Of a stretch of 64,000 nucleotides of DNA, positions 35,283-44,960 are shown piece by piece. A program made the position numbers and the translations under genes. Origin of the DNA: Lachnospiraceae bacterium UBA3804 (lineage in GTDB: Bacteria; Bacillota; Clostridia; Lachnospirales; Lachnospiraceae); contig DFEK01000008.1 in assembly GCA_002368665.1 (NCBI GenBank), positions 124,001-188,000 on the forward strand. Reading direction: 5' to 3'. Numbering within the stretch: position 1 is the stretch's first letter; each line of letters starts with the position of its first letter. The notes below the pieces were generated by a model, which did no database searches, was not told the origin of the DNA, and saw only the letters and a program-made list of their open reading frames with translations.

Positions 35283-36182
35283 ATGGTTGGATTTTTCAAA
35301 AAGTATCCGGCACTTATCATATTTATCGGCGTTGGAGTTTTGCTTACGGTCATCTTCGTATTCTACGAAGTAATGTATAACAGGCAGAACCGAAAGCAAC
35401 AGAAGGCGTACGAAGAACTGAATAAGTCTTCCTGGATCGTGGAACTTTCACACGAAGAAAAGGAAGAAGAAATCGATCCTTCCGAACAGGCGAAAGCAGA
35501 GAATGCCAAAAAGATGGAAGAGTTTCTGGCCAAGGATAATAACGCCTCGGAATATCGCGACTATGTATACGGTCATCCGAATTTCGAAAGCTATCTGGAA
35601 CTCAACAAAGATGTAATCGGATATATCCGTATTCCCGATACGAAAATTGATTATCCGGTTCTCTGGAACGAAACAGAAGATAATTACTATCTGAAAAGAA
35701 ACATAGACGGAAGCACCGGGTATCCCGGTTGTATATATGTACAAAACATTAATGCAAATGATTTCTCCGATTCCGTGACGATTCTTTATGGTCACAACAT
35801 GATGGACGGAACGATGTTCGGAGAGCTCGGAAAGCTCTACCGCAGAAAGGATTTCAGGGAAGAACATCCTTATATATTCATCTATACGATGGACGCGGTT
35901 TGTGTATATGAGCTGGTGGAAACATCCACTTATTCCGATGATCATCTGTTTGCACCGTATTTTGAGAAGGACGGAGATGACAATTTCTACTTCACCGAAC
36001 TTCCCGAAAATGCACAGATGGACGTCTTCAAACGGATTAAGGAGTACGGAGACAAAGGAGCTTATATTGCGGAAGAAACCAATATCAGCGAAGAGGACAA
36101 GTTAATTATTTTATCAACCTGTTACGGAGATCGGAGAAGATTTGTCGTGGCAGGTCGATTATTGTTTTACAAAGAGTATTAA
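35283..36182 (+). CDS. Class B sortase
   Basis: This 299-residue transpeptidase has an N-terminal membrane anchor (residues 9-27), a charged linker and a sortase B domain. Catalytic residues are visible: His171 in LYGHNM, Cys280 in LSTCYGD, and Arg286 in RFVVAGRL. Class B enzymes attach surface proteins or haem-uptake proteins to peptidoglycan. The adjacent 2110-residue protein has a matching sorting signal and is the likely substrate. The start codon lies 2 bases after the TetR stop, with AGG-type sequence upstream, so the genes form one operon. Confidence 0.92.
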   Translation: MVGFFKKYPALIIFIGVGVLLTVIFVFYEVMYNRQNRKQQKAYEELNKSSWIVELSHEEKEEEIDPSEQAKAENAKKMEEFLAKDNNASEYRDYVYGHPNFESYLELNKDVIGYIRIPDTKIDYPVLWNETEDNYYLKRNIDGSTGYPGCIYVQNINANDFSDSVTILYGHNMMDGTMFGELGKLYRRKDFREEHPYIFIYTMDAVCVYELVETSTYSDDHLFAPYFEKDGDDNFYFTELPENAQMDVFKRIKEYGDKGAYIAEETNISEEDKLIILSTCYGDRRRFVVAGRLLFYKEY

Positions 36183-36232
36183 AGAAGAGAAACACGTTGA
36201 CATCACAAATAAAGGGATAGGGAGAAAAAGAG

Positions 36233-39200
36233 ATGGCAAAACGTAGAATCAACTGGAAAAACGTAAGAAAGGTAGGAGCAGTCGGCTTAGCAGCCCTGAC
36301 GGTCTTCTCGACATTGACATTCGGTGGCAATGTTGTGGAAAGAGGTTCGGGTAAGGCACATGCAGCACCTCCGGCACTACAGGATTCGACATCTTCGATT
36401 AACTACGCATATATTTTGGGTGGCGCGGTTGATTATGGCATTGTGGCAAATAAAATAAACCATAAGAGTACCCACTCCGAAATGACATTTGCCACCAATG
36501 AGTACAACAGCACAGATAACCAGAATAATGATGTCGACTTTATCGATGGAACTGCTCATTTCATCATTGGAAAGGTATCGGACAATTCCTATCCTCTTAG
36601 GCTGGGTAATACAACTGCTAAAAGTTTATATATTGAAGCTCCTTCGGATTTTTTTGGTGCATATGCAGGCAAATTGGACGAGGTTACTGTAGCAGGAACA
36701 TACGGAAATGTTGCATTTAATAATCCATTTTTTAACACATCCAGATTTACCCCGGAACATCATTATCATCCCGCAATAATAGAAGCTGTTAACAATAATG
36801 CGACTACGAATGTTAACAGACTTATTAATCGTATTTCAAGACCGGTGACCGGGCGATCTGCTGAACTAAATGACAAAGCCATAAATCCGGCTTATCAGCT
36901 TCCGGCCGAGTACTATGATTTGTCGGCTGATGGAAAGAAATTAAAGATTAATATCGACAAACCCGAGTTCGTAGATAAAGTTGTATATATTAACATGACT
37001 TCCAAAATGTTAAAGGCTTGGGCTGAAACATCGGGTATTGAAATACATAAAGATCCTTCAACGGTTGTTGTATTTAACGTTACTCAGGATGCAGTAACCG
37101 GTGAATATGGAACTGACGGAGTTCTTAAAACAAGTAAAATTGAAGTATATACAAATGGAGACAAAATCGTATCCACAACTGCTCCGTATGGTAATAAAAA
37201 TGAGAAATATGACACATCCACGGTTAATTTTACGGGTGTGGATGAACAATTATGCCAAAAAGTAATTTGGAATGTTATGGCATCCAATGATGTCAGTTTA
37301 AATATGATGGCCGGAACAATGTTGTTTCCGAACAGTAGTCATGTAAGCCTTGATAGCGGTAATATTTCCGGATGGTTAGTTACAGGTGGTGAAGTAGATG
37401 TTAAGGTAGAGTTTCACTATATTTATCAGGGCGGCAGTGATGATACAAGAGGACAGATGCACTTCTCCCTTAATAAAGCAATCACGGAAGAATATGCAGA
37501 TAAAGATACGGTTGTAAGAGATACATCCGTTGATATTCACAAGGGAGATTTTAATTTCTTCATGCAGGAGTATACAGATAATACATATTCTTCTCCTGTT
37601 GGAGAAAGACAGGAAAAAAGCAATGATGAATTGGGAATGGTATATTTGCCCAAATTGACATTCCATACGAGTGCCAATGATTTAACACCGGCAGAGCAAG
37701 CTATTTCCAGTGATTATCATGTTATAACTCCGCCTACTTCAACTCAGTATGATTATGAAGATCCTCAAACAAATAAAATATATAATAAGAAAACATTCTT
37801 TTATAAGATAACCGAAGATCCCGCCACTACTGTACCGGGAATCGAAAATTCTAACGGTTATGTTGAGATAGAATTGAATGTTTATGTTGATGAAGATGGT
37901 AATTTTACATATAAGCCCAAATATAAATTTGTTACAGGAAATGGTATTGTTTTTGATGAACCCGGAGCGGAAGTTCCTATGTCCGGTGTTCAGTTTGATA
38001 TAGGTGCTTTCTATAATAAGATTAGTGACAGTATTACGATTGATAAGGTTGCTGTAAAGGGTGGAAGCCAAGTCGATAATGCTACATTAAGAATCGGCGG
38101 CGTGCAGACACATTACCCGTTCCATTTCAGAAATGGTAAGTATTATGGTGACATCAATGATAGTACATTTGGCTCGGAAATTACGGCTGTGTATGAAAAT
38201 GGAGATCCGGTAACTCTTACCTTCTCTGGTGAAGGATATGGGAACTGGTATCGATATGTATCCTTTGTTACGAATAAAGATAAAGGTCGAGTTATTATTT
38301 CCGGATTAAGAGATGAATATATTTCCGGAGGAAATAACTATTACTATACGCTGTCCGAAACCCAAAATCCACTGGGATATCGCAAAGCGGATGATATTGT
38401 ATTTGAGATTAAGAATGGCAGAATTATCTCTTCTGAAGCGAACGCAAATTCGATTACAATGATTGACCAAAAAGTTGTTGATATTGATATCAGCAAGAAA
38501 TCATTGGGTGGAAACGAAATAGCAGGTGCTAAGTTATCTATTTCAACCAAGGATTCTAAAACGGATTTGCGAACGGTTGTATTAAAAAGAGGAGCTGCTA
38601 CGGTTACTCCGGATAGTACAGAAAAGTCAAAGGTAACGTTTACCACTAATGGAACAGTTACGAAAATTACAAATCTTCCTACCGGTTCTTATACTCTTTC
38701 AGAGGATGAAGCACCGGATGGATTTGATGTTCAGTCCAATATTAACTTTACGGTAGACGAAAATGGAAATATCACTTTGGATGATAGCGTTAATCCTGAG
38801 CAGGGAGAAGTTTCCGCAAATAAGAAAACCTTAACAATGTATGATGCAATCAATGTTAAGGTTACGAAAGTAGATAAAGCAGATGGAAGCCGGCTGACAG
38901 GCGCTACATTTGGAATTTATGATTCAACAGGAAACACGCTTCTATATTCACTGAGTGATTGTGGAACAAAAAGTCAGGATCTTGCAGTTGGGGATTATGT
39001 ATTGAAAGAAATAACTCCTCCGGCTGGATATAAGTCTGCAGACGATATAGCATTTTCTGTAAAGGCAGATGGAACAGTAGTCAAAACCGGTACTACGGAT
39101 TTATTTGCAAATAATGAAATAGTTGTTGAAGATGAAAATGCAACCGGATCTGCTAAAGTAAAGATTAAAAAGGTTGATGAAAATGGAAACCTGATTACAG

Positions 39201-42200
39201 CAGGTGGATTGGCATTAACTTTGACATATCCTGATAATACCACGAAGGTAGTTATTAATGCGGCTGAATCTGAAAGAGAATTGTCTCAGAGAGGCAAATA
39301 TACTCTTAGCGAAACGGGTGTGCCCGCCGGTTTTGTAAAAGCAGCGGATATATCTTTTGAAGTAAAAGATGATTCGACAACGGGTATGCCTATTGTTGAA
39401 GGCGCGGAAGTAACTACAGAGACTGATTCGACCACCGGTGAAGTCACTTATGTGGTTACAATGGTCGATGAAAAACAGACTGTTAAAGTAAATGTAATAA
39501 AGCATAAGACCAATAAGTGGAATGGCGCGTTAGAAGGTGCGAAGTTTACTTTATCAGCAACCGGAGAGACCGGAAATAGTACTTGGTCATGGACATCCAC
39601 AACCACAGCACATGAAATTACCGGCTTGAAAGAGGGTGTTGTTTATACACTTACCGAGATTGCACCTTCAGGATATAAGAGTGCTAAGCCTGTTCAGTTT
39701 ACGGTGGTAAATTACAACGGCGGATATGGACAGATTGTGTTATCAACAGCTGATGCTAACAGATTGTTTAATGAAAATGCAGATTTTGCAAATAATAAAG
39801 ATTTAGCACTTTGGGATTGGAATGATTATACATTGGTCGTTGCAAACGAAGAAGGTCAAGACGAAGTCGGCCAGGTTTCCGTCACTAAGACTAATGCCGG
39901 AACAGACGCATTCCCTTCAGGTACTACATTCCCCATTAGCATTACCTTTAGTGAAGGTGGCTCATACTTATTAGATGGTCAGCCTCAGGCGTTTACAGCG
40001 AATGTTCCTTATTATTTCAGAAATTTTTCGGAAAATGATGTGCATGTCATATCTAATATTCCGAAGAATGTAACTTATACTGTTAGTGAAGATTTAAGCG
40101 ATGCTAAATATGCAGGATTCACCAATAATGGTATTGAGTATTCTGATGGACTGGAGGCAACTTCCGGAACAATTGCAACCAACGATAAGGATACTGTAAC
40201 AGTAAAGAATACCTATAAGAAGGTAGAGCAGAAGGGAAGCATCGAGATCACCAAGACTCTGAGCGGAGCAACGGCAGCAAATCTTGATGACATTACGTTT
40301 AAGGTAGAAGGTCCGACAGGATTCACCACAAAGACGTTAAGCTACAAGACTGATTTCACTGACAACAAGTGGAGCCAGGCAGATGTACCTGTAGGAACTT
40401 ATAAGGTAACCGAGACTGCAAACGGAGCAACTGCGACCTATACATTAAAGAGTACAACGGTAGACGGAGCAGCCGGAACCGAAGCAACGAAGACACTGGC
40501 AAACGGTGGAAAGATTACCTTCGCGTTTGTAAATACCTATGATAAGGTAGTCGAAAAAGGCTCCTTACAGATTAAGAAGACGGTAACGTCCAATGACGGC
40601 AATCAGGCAAGTCTTGCAGGAAAGAAGATTAAGGTTACGATTTCCAAGGATGGAAACGGATTCCTTCAGCCGAACACGAGTGCTGCAGATCCGGCGTATA
40701 TCATCGGAGAGAATGCACATGAATGGGAAGTACCTGTAGATACAGGATTGCTGATTCCGGATATTCCGGTTGGTAAATATACGGTTAATGAAGTAACAAC
40801 CACCGCCGATGTCATTGAAGGATATACCTTTACCATGACCGGTTCCACGACTGAGGGAACCAAGGATGTAACAAACGGTGCAACGGCTGAGGTTACGCTG
40901 GTTAACAACTACACCAAGAACATTGTCACACCGGATACCGGATCGTTAAAGCTTGTTAAGAAACTGATTAAAGATGGCACTGATGTGATCGCATTGGAAG
41001 GACTTACCACTGTTAAGGTTACGATTAAGAACAGTGAGAATAAGTATCTGCAGGAAACCACGGATGAAACCGGTGTGAAGCAGTTATCCGATTCGGAACA
41101 TGTATTCCTTGTACCTGTAGAAGGTGGAGTAACGATTACCAATGTTCCTCTCGGAACTTATACGATTACGGAAGTATCCACCGATGCGGAACTTGCCGTA
41201 GAAAATCTGGCAATTGATGCTGACAATTCCAAGAAGAGCGAGACTATGACAGCAGCTCTTGTTAAGGGCGCTACAGCAACCCTTACCGTGACCAATGCTT
41301 ATAAGACTGTAGTTCAGAAGGGTACCATTTCCATCAAGAAGACAGTCAGTGCAGATCACGGAACACCGAGTCTTGATTCGGTTACGGTAGAAGTGAAGAC
41401 CAAAGACGGAACGAAGTGGGTGAAAGAAGATGCAGGAACGTTTAGCCTTGTTGGTTCCAAGACCACGATTACAGTTCCTGCTGACGGAACCGAGAAGGTT
41501 CTTACCGGAATCCCTGTAGGAGATTACGTAGTAAGCGAAGAATTGGATACTGCCGGAGAAATCAAGATTAACGGATACAAGTTTGATCATACTTCGACAA
41601 CTTCCGGCAACGTAAGCGTAGCTTCCGAAACCGTAAGAAAGGTTGAACTGAAGAACAAGTATCTGTACCTGACCGAGATTCAGATTTCCAAGGTAGATGC
41701 ATTTGGATTTGCCGGTATTGGTGGTGCAAACCTGACACTTTACAAAGTTGTCGGAGGCACAAATGAATACATTGACAGCTGGGTTTCCGATGAGAAGAAT
41801 GTAAAGAGCTTTACCTTGACGGACGGTGAGTACCTCATTGAGGAAACCAATGCACCTAAGGGATATATCAGGTCTAAGGTAAATGTAACATTTAAGGTAA
41901 ATAACGGAACCGTATACGATGTAGGCGGAGACGGAAGACAGGTTGGAAACTTGATTGACTTTAAGAACGACCCGATTACCGTTAAGATCAGCAAGGTTGA
42001 TGCAACATCCATCGCTGAGATCTCCGGTGCAAAGATGCAGTTAACCGGACCGAACGGATACTCCCAGACTTGGACTTCCGATGGTAAGCCGAAGGAGTTC
42101 AAGGCACTTGAACCCGGTGATTATGTACTGAAAGAAACGGCTGCACCGAGCGGTTACAAGAAAGACTCTACCGAAGTGAAGTTCACCATTGCAGCGGACG

Positions 42201-42565
42201 GTACCATCAGCATTACGAGTGGTGCAGGAGCAGTTAATGCTTCCGGTACGGAGATTAAGTTTAAGAACGTGAAGGCAACGCCGACACCGGGACCTACCCC
42301 CGGACCTACTCCGGGACCGACACCGACGCCGACACCGACTCCTACTCCGACTCCGACGCCGACTCCGACCCCGAGCAATACGACGACTCTTTCTACCAAT
42401 AAGAGTAAGAAGGTAAGCTCCGCGAAGACCGGAGAAAACAAAGCACCGGCATTCGCATTCGGCGGATCCATGCTGGCTCTTCTTGCAGGCGCTGCAGCAT
42501 ATGTAGGCATCACCAAGAAGAAAAGAGAAGAGGAAGAAGATTACCACAACATTTCTCTCAAATAA
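36233..42565 (+). CDS. Giant Cna-B/SpaA-repeat surface adhesin with SAKTG sorting signal
   Basis: This 2110-residue secreted protein has a signal peptide with likely cleavage after AHA (residue 44). A large N-terminal domain follows (about 45-700), then at least ten Cna-B/SpaA-like beta domains. Their E-box-like ends are recurrent: YTLSETQNPLGY, YVLKEITPPAGY, YLIEETNAPKGY, YVLKETAAPSGY. The C-terminus has a Pro/Thr spacer (about 2016-2049), SAKTG at 2063-2067, a hydrophobic helix and KKKR, i.e. a cell-wall sorting signal. It is expected to be wall-anchored and probably stabilised by isopeptide bonds. The first 1330 residues use AT-rich codons and the rest host-like codons, suggesting a mosaic gene. 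Confidence 0.9.
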   Translation: MAKRRINWKNVRKVGAVGLAALTVFSTLTFGGNVVERGSGKAHAAPPALQDSTSSINYAYILGGAVDYGIVANKINHKSTHSEMTFATNEYNSTDNQNNDVDFIDGTAHFIIGKVSDNSYPLRLGNTTAKSLYIEAPSDFFGAYAGKLDEVTVAGTYGNVAFNNPFFNTSRFTPEHHYHPAIIEAVNNNATTNVNRLINRISRPVTGRSAELNDKAINPAYQLPAEYYDLSADGKKLKINIDKPEFVDKVVYINMTSKMLKAWAETSGIEIHKDPSTVVVFNVTQDAVTGEYGTDGVLKTSKIEVYTNGDKIVSTTAPYGNKNEKYDTSTVNFTGVDEQLCQKVIWNVMASNDVSLNMMAGTMLFPNSSHVSLDSGNISGWLVTGGEVDVKVEFHYIYQGGSDDTRGQMHFSLNKAITEEYADKDTVVRDTSVDIHKGDFNFFMQEYTDNTYSSPVGERQEKSNDELGMVYLPKLTFHTSANDLTPAEQAISSDYHVITPPTSTQYDYEDPQTNKIYNKKTFFYKITEDPATTVPGIENSNGYVEIELNVYVDEDGNFTYKPKYKFVTGNGIVFDEPGAEVPMSGVQFDIGAFYNKISDSITIDKVAVKGGSQVDNATLRIGGVQTHYPFHFRNGKYYGDINDSTFGSEITAVYENGDPVTLTFSGEGYGNWYRYVSFVTNKDKGRVIISGLRDEYISGGNNYYYTLSETQNPLGYRKADDIVFEIKNGRIISSEANANSITMIDQKVVDIDISKKSLGGNEIAGAKLSISTKDSKTDLRTVVLKRGAATVTPDSTEKSKVTFTTNGTVTKITNLPTGSYTLSEDEAPDGFDVQSNINFTVDENGNITLDDSVNPEQGEVSANKKTLTMYDAINVKVTKVDKADGSRLTGATFGIYDSTGNTLLYSLSDCGTKSQDLAVGDYVLKEITPPAGYKSADDIAFSVKADGTVVKTGTTDLFANNEIVVEDENATGSAKVKIKKVDENGNLITAGGLALTLTYPDNTTKVVINAAESERELSQRGKYTLSETGVPAGFVKAADISFEVKDDSTTGMPIVEGAEVTTETDSTTGEVTYVVTMVDEKQTVKVNVIKHKTNKWNGALEGAKFTLSATGETGNSTWSWTSTTTAHEITGLKEGVVYTLTEIAPSGYKSAKPVQFTVVNYNGGYGQIVLSTADANRLFNENADFANNKDLALWDWNDYTLVVANEEGQDEVGQVSVTKTNAGTDAFPSGTTFPISITFSEGGSYLLDGQPQAFTANVPYYFRNFSENDVHVISNIPKNVTYTVSEDLSDAKYAGFTNNGIEYSDGLEATSGTIATNDKDTVTVKNTYKKVEQKGSIEITKTLSGATAANLDDITFKVEGPTGFTTKTLSYKTDFTDNKWSQADVPVGTYKVTETANGATATYTLKSTTVDGAAGTEATKTLANGGKITFAFVNTYDKVVEKGSLQIKKTVTSNDGNQASLAGKKIKVTISKDGNGFLQPNTSAADPAYIIGENAHEWEVPVDTGLLIPDIPVGKYTVNEVTTTADVIEGYTFTMTGSTTEGTKDVTNGATAEVTLVNNYTKNIVTPDTGSLKLVKKLIKDGTDVIALEGLTTVKVTIKNSENKYLQETTDETGVKQLSDSEHVFLVPVEGGVTITNVPLGTYTITEVSTDAELAVENLAIDADNSKKSETMTAALVKGATATLTVTNAYKTVVQKGTISIKKTVSADHGTPSLDSVTVEVKTKDGTKWVKEDAGTFSLVGSKTTITVPADGTEKVLTGIPVGDYVVSEELDTAGEIKINGYKFDHTSTTSGNVSVASETVRKVELKNKYLYLTEIQISKVDAFGFAGIGGANLTLYKVVGGTNEYIDSWVSDEKNVKSFTLTDGEYLIEETNAPKGYIRSKVNVTFKVNNGTVYDVGGDGRQVGNLIDFKNDPITVKISKVDATSIAEISGAKMQLTGPNGYSQTWTSDGKPKEFKALEPGDYVLKETAAPSGYKKDSTEVKFTIAADGTISITSGAGAVNASGTEIKFKNVKATPTPGPTPGPTPGPTPTPTPTPTPTPTPTPTPSNTTTLSTNKSKKVSSAKTGENKAPAFAFGGSMLALLAGAAAYVGITKKKREEEEDYHNISLK
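42278..42374 (+). repeat. In-frame Pro/Thr-coding tandem repeat in the adhesin spacer
   Basis: The DNA consists of near-identical 6-bp units (ACNCCN) that code Pro-Thr or Gly-Pro-Thr. Slippage in multiples of 6 would lengthen or shorten the spacer without shifting the frame. The reverse strand gives an apparent Val-Gly repeat that is only the shadow of this tract. Confidence 0.75.
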
Positions 42566-42586
42566 TTGAATTTGTAGTATAATATT

Positions 42587-42619
42587 AGGCGGGCCCGAAT
42601 GGACCCGCCTGATTTTTAT
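42587..42619 (+). terminator. Intrinsic terminator after the adhesin gene
   Basis: AGGCGGGCC pairs with GGACCCGCCT around CGAAT (one bulged A), followed by GATTTTTATT. It lies just before the MATE transporter gene, which starts at 42631, so that gene needs its own promoter or read-through; TATAAT at 42579-42584 is a possible -10 box. Confidence 0.75.
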
Positions 42620-42630
42620 TGAGGATAAAG

Positions 42631-43986
42631 ATGAACGATAACGAAATTGCAGCACAAAAGAAATATATCATGATGACCGAAACGCCGGTGCCGAAGCTGA
42701 TTACCAAGCTTGCGATTCCGACGATTCTAAGCATGCTGGTAACCGGCTTTTATAACCTGGCCGATACCTATTTTGTGGGTAAAATCACCACCGAAGATAC
42801 AGCTGCTGTTGGCCTGGTATTTACTCTGATGGCCATAATCCAGGCGGTCGGATTTTTCTGCGGACAGGGTTCCGGAACATTTCTTTCGCGTATGCTTGGT
42901 GCCGGAGAGAAGCAAAAAGCCGAGGAAATGGCCGCAACAGGTTTTTTACTGGCTGCAATTCTGGGCGTTTTGATTACCGTATTCGGGAACATTTATGCAC
43001 ATCCGCTTGCATATATACTGGGCGCGGATGCAATCAGCGTGGAGAAAACGGTTCAGTACATGCGTATAATCCTGATTGGCGCACCTTTTATGACCTGTCA
43101 GTTTGTAATAAATAATCAGCTTCGATTCCAGGGTAGTGCCATCTATGCGATGGTTGGACTCTTCTGCGGCGCAGCGGCCAATGTGGTTCTCGATCCCATT
43201 ATGATTTTCGGCTTTCGCATGGGCATCTCCGGTGCGGCTGTGGCAACGGTCTCCGGACAGCTGATCAGTTTTATTGTGTTGATGGTCGGCACGACGAAGG
43301 GAGCGAACCTTCGCCTTCATGTAAAAAATATCCGGCTTAACTTTTACTATCTGGGACAAATTGCGAACGGCGGTCTGGCTTCGCTTCTGAGACAGGGGCT
43401 GGCGGCTGTCGCAACGCTTCTGATGAACAATGAAGCGCAGGAACTCGGCGGCAATGCGGCGGTTGCGGCAATGTCAATTGTGACCAGAATCGTTATGATG
43501 ATCGGTTCCGCCATGATCGGTTTCGGGCAGGGCTTTCAGCCGGTGTGCTCGTTTAACTACGGAGCAGGAAAGAAGGATCGCGTGCGCGAGGGATTTTTCT
43601 TCTGCTTTAAATACGGTACGGTCTTCTTAACATTCGGAGCGGCGATTCTGATTATTCTTGCGGACTCGATTGTGTACGGACTTCGCCATGATCCGGCCGT
43701 TGTGGAGGTGGGCAAGGTTGCCCTTCGTTGGCAGGCGGCGACTCTTCCGTTCCTTGCTTTTACATCGATGGCAAATATGATGCTGCAGTCCACGGGAAAA
43801 GGCGTCAAAGCTTCCATAGCATCTTCCTGCAGAAGCGGACTTTGCTTCATCCCCTGCCTGTATATTTTGGTCTATTTCTTTGGAATCAGGGGCCTTGAAG
43901 CCACACAGGCCGTGGCGGATTTCTTCTCGCTGTTAATAGCGATTCCGCTTGCCGTGTCGGAACTTTCGAAGATGAAGAAGGAGTAG
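42631..43986 (+). CDS. MATE family efflux transporter
   Basis: This 451-residue protein has about 12 transmembrane helices in two homologous halves, and the start is PVPKLITKLAIPTILSML, as in NorM/DinF-like transporters. It exports cationic drugs or metabolites using a Na+ or H+ gradient. The ATG at 42631 follows GAGGATAAAG; an in-frame TTG four codons earlier lacks support. After the TAG at 43984-43986 two more in-frame TAG codons occur within GAGTAG repeats. It is probably independent of the sortase operon. Confidence 0.93.
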   Translation: MNDNEIAAQKKYIMMTETPVPKLITKLAIPTILSMLVTGFYNLADTYFVGKITTEDTAAVGLVFTLMAIIQAVGFFCGQGSGTFLSRMLGAGEKQKAEEMAATGFLLAAILGVLITVFGNIYAHPLAYILGADAISVEKTVQYMRIILIGAPFMTCQFVINNQLRFQGSAIYAMVGLFCGAAANVVLDPIMIFGFRMGISGAAVATVSGQLISFIVLMVGTTKGANLRLHVKNIRLNFYYLGQIANGGLASLLRQGLAAVATLLMNNEAQELGGNAAVAAMSIVTRIVMMIGSAMIGFGQGFQPVCSFNYGAGKKDRVREGFFFCFKYGTVFLTFGAAILIILADSIVYGLRHDPAVVEVGKVALRWQAATLPFLAFTSMANMMLQSTGKGVKASIASSCRSGLCFIPCLYILVYFFGIRGLEATQAVADFFSLLIAIPLAVSELSKMKKE

Positions 43987-43998
43987 GAGTAGGAGTAG
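43981..43998 (+). repeat. Three tandem GAGTAG hexamers at the MATE stop codon
   Basis: GAGTAG occurs three times in a row with the first TAG as the stop codon, so the two other stops are in frame. It is a small triplicated stop, of no clear function. Confidence 0.7.
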
Positions 43999-44118
43999 GT
44001 GTCGGACGACAGGTAGTGCTATTTTACAATAAAACGATAATATGCTATCATCGTTATAGAATTTATAAATTATTTATAATTTATGTGTAAAGGGATTTTG
44101 ATTTAGGAGGTTTTTGAA

Positions 44119-44814
44119 ATGAAGAGAAAAACAGTTTATTCGATACTTACGGCTCTTATGATGGCTGCTTTGGTAATGACGATTATCGGTTGCAAGAAAA
44201 ATACTCCGACCGAGACCGCTTCAGCTGAGCCGGTTGTGATTGATATAAACGGCGGAACAAGTGATGTTGTTTCGAGTGAGGTTGCAACGGCTGATCCTGT
44301 CGGTGGTGAGAGTAAAACAGGCAGAGCGGACGGTGAGCGTTTTGACGGAACCATTATGCTGGAGGGTGCGGAAGAAACCGTTCATTATGAGCATATTGTG
44401 AATAATGATCTTGGATTTGAGATGGATTATGAGTATGAGCAACTCAACAGAAAGACTTTAGCTGATCGTGAGATTTTTATTTCCGTTTATGATGATGAAA
44501 ACGATCCTTCGAACTATCTTGAGGTAAGCCAGTCGGATTTACCCGTGGATACGGTAATTACAAATCTCAGGATAGAGCTTTCGCAAAAGGCCGATATTGA
44601 GACCGAAACACGTACCCTTGAAAATGCGGGCGAGGTCACCTATATTGAAGCATCTTCCAAAGACGGTAATATGCTGAATCAGATGCAGAGTGTATATGTG
44701 ATTCCCGCAGGAAACGGAACTATCGTGGTAAGATACCATTTTTCCATTGAGCAGGCTGAAGGATTCGCAGGCAGATTCCGCCAGATGCTGGATACCCTTG
44801 TATTAACAAAGTAA
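44119..44814 (+). CDS. Lipoprotein of unknown function
   Basis: This 231-residue protein has an N-terminal hydrophobic segment and lipobox IIGC (Cys25), followed by a Thr/Ser/Glu-rich linker of about 55 residues. The folded part (about 85-231) has mixed strands and a helix-rich end (IEQAEGFAGRFRQML). No known domain is recognised. It has a good AGGAGG ribosome site (TTTAGGAGG) and a terminator directly after it, so it is monocistronic. Confidence 0.8.
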   Translation: MKRKTVYSILTALMMAALVMTIIGCKKNTPTETASAEPVVIDINGGTSDVVSSEVATADPVGGESKTGRADGERFDGTIMLEGAEETVHYEHIVNNDLGFEMDYEYEQLNRKTLADREIFISVYDDENDPSNYLEVSQSDLPVDTVITNLRIELSQKADIETETRTLENAGEVTYIEASSKDGNMLNQMQSVYVIPAGNGTIVVRYHFSIEQAEGFAGRFRQMLDTLVLTK

Positions 44815-44837
44815 GAAGTTCAGAATAAAGAGAATGT

Positions 44838-44877
44838 AAAACGGCACCGTACAAGTGTATGGTGCCGTTTTTTTTAT
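44838..44877 (+). terminator. Intrinsic terminator after the lipoprotein gene
   Basis: AAACGGCACC pairs with GGTGCCGTTT and is followed by a run of T residues. The inner bases partly pair too. Confidence 0.9.
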
Positions 44878-44886
44878 AAATAATAG

Positions 44887-44915
44887 TTGTTATTTGAGTT
44901 ATGGCATACTATAAT
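44887..44915 (+). promoter_or_regulatory. Promoter of the antitoxin/toxin pair, TTGTTA-N17-TATAAT
   Basis: TTGTTA (44887-44892) lies 17 bp from TATAAT (44910-44915). The palindrome at 44914-44927 overlaps the -10 box, as expected for autoregulation by an antitoxin. Confidence 0.65.
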
Positions 44916-44927
44916 CATTATAATGAT
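44914..44927. promoter_or_regulatory. 14-bp palindromic operator of the antitoxin gene
   Basis: ATCATTATAATGAT is a perfect palindrome directly overlapping the -10 box. Confidence 0.55.
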
Positions 44928-44960
44928 AAGATAATGATAAGATTATGCAAGGAGGGGAAT

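Noticed and set aside
42278..42378. Possible CRISPR-like array at the repeated hexamers
   Set aside because: Units are 6-12 bp, contiguous and in frame with a coding gene; there are no spacers.
42154..42516. Minus-strand ORF with Val-Gly repeats
   Set aside because: It is the reverse shadow of the Pro/Thr repeat of the adhesin, with no ribosome site or domain.
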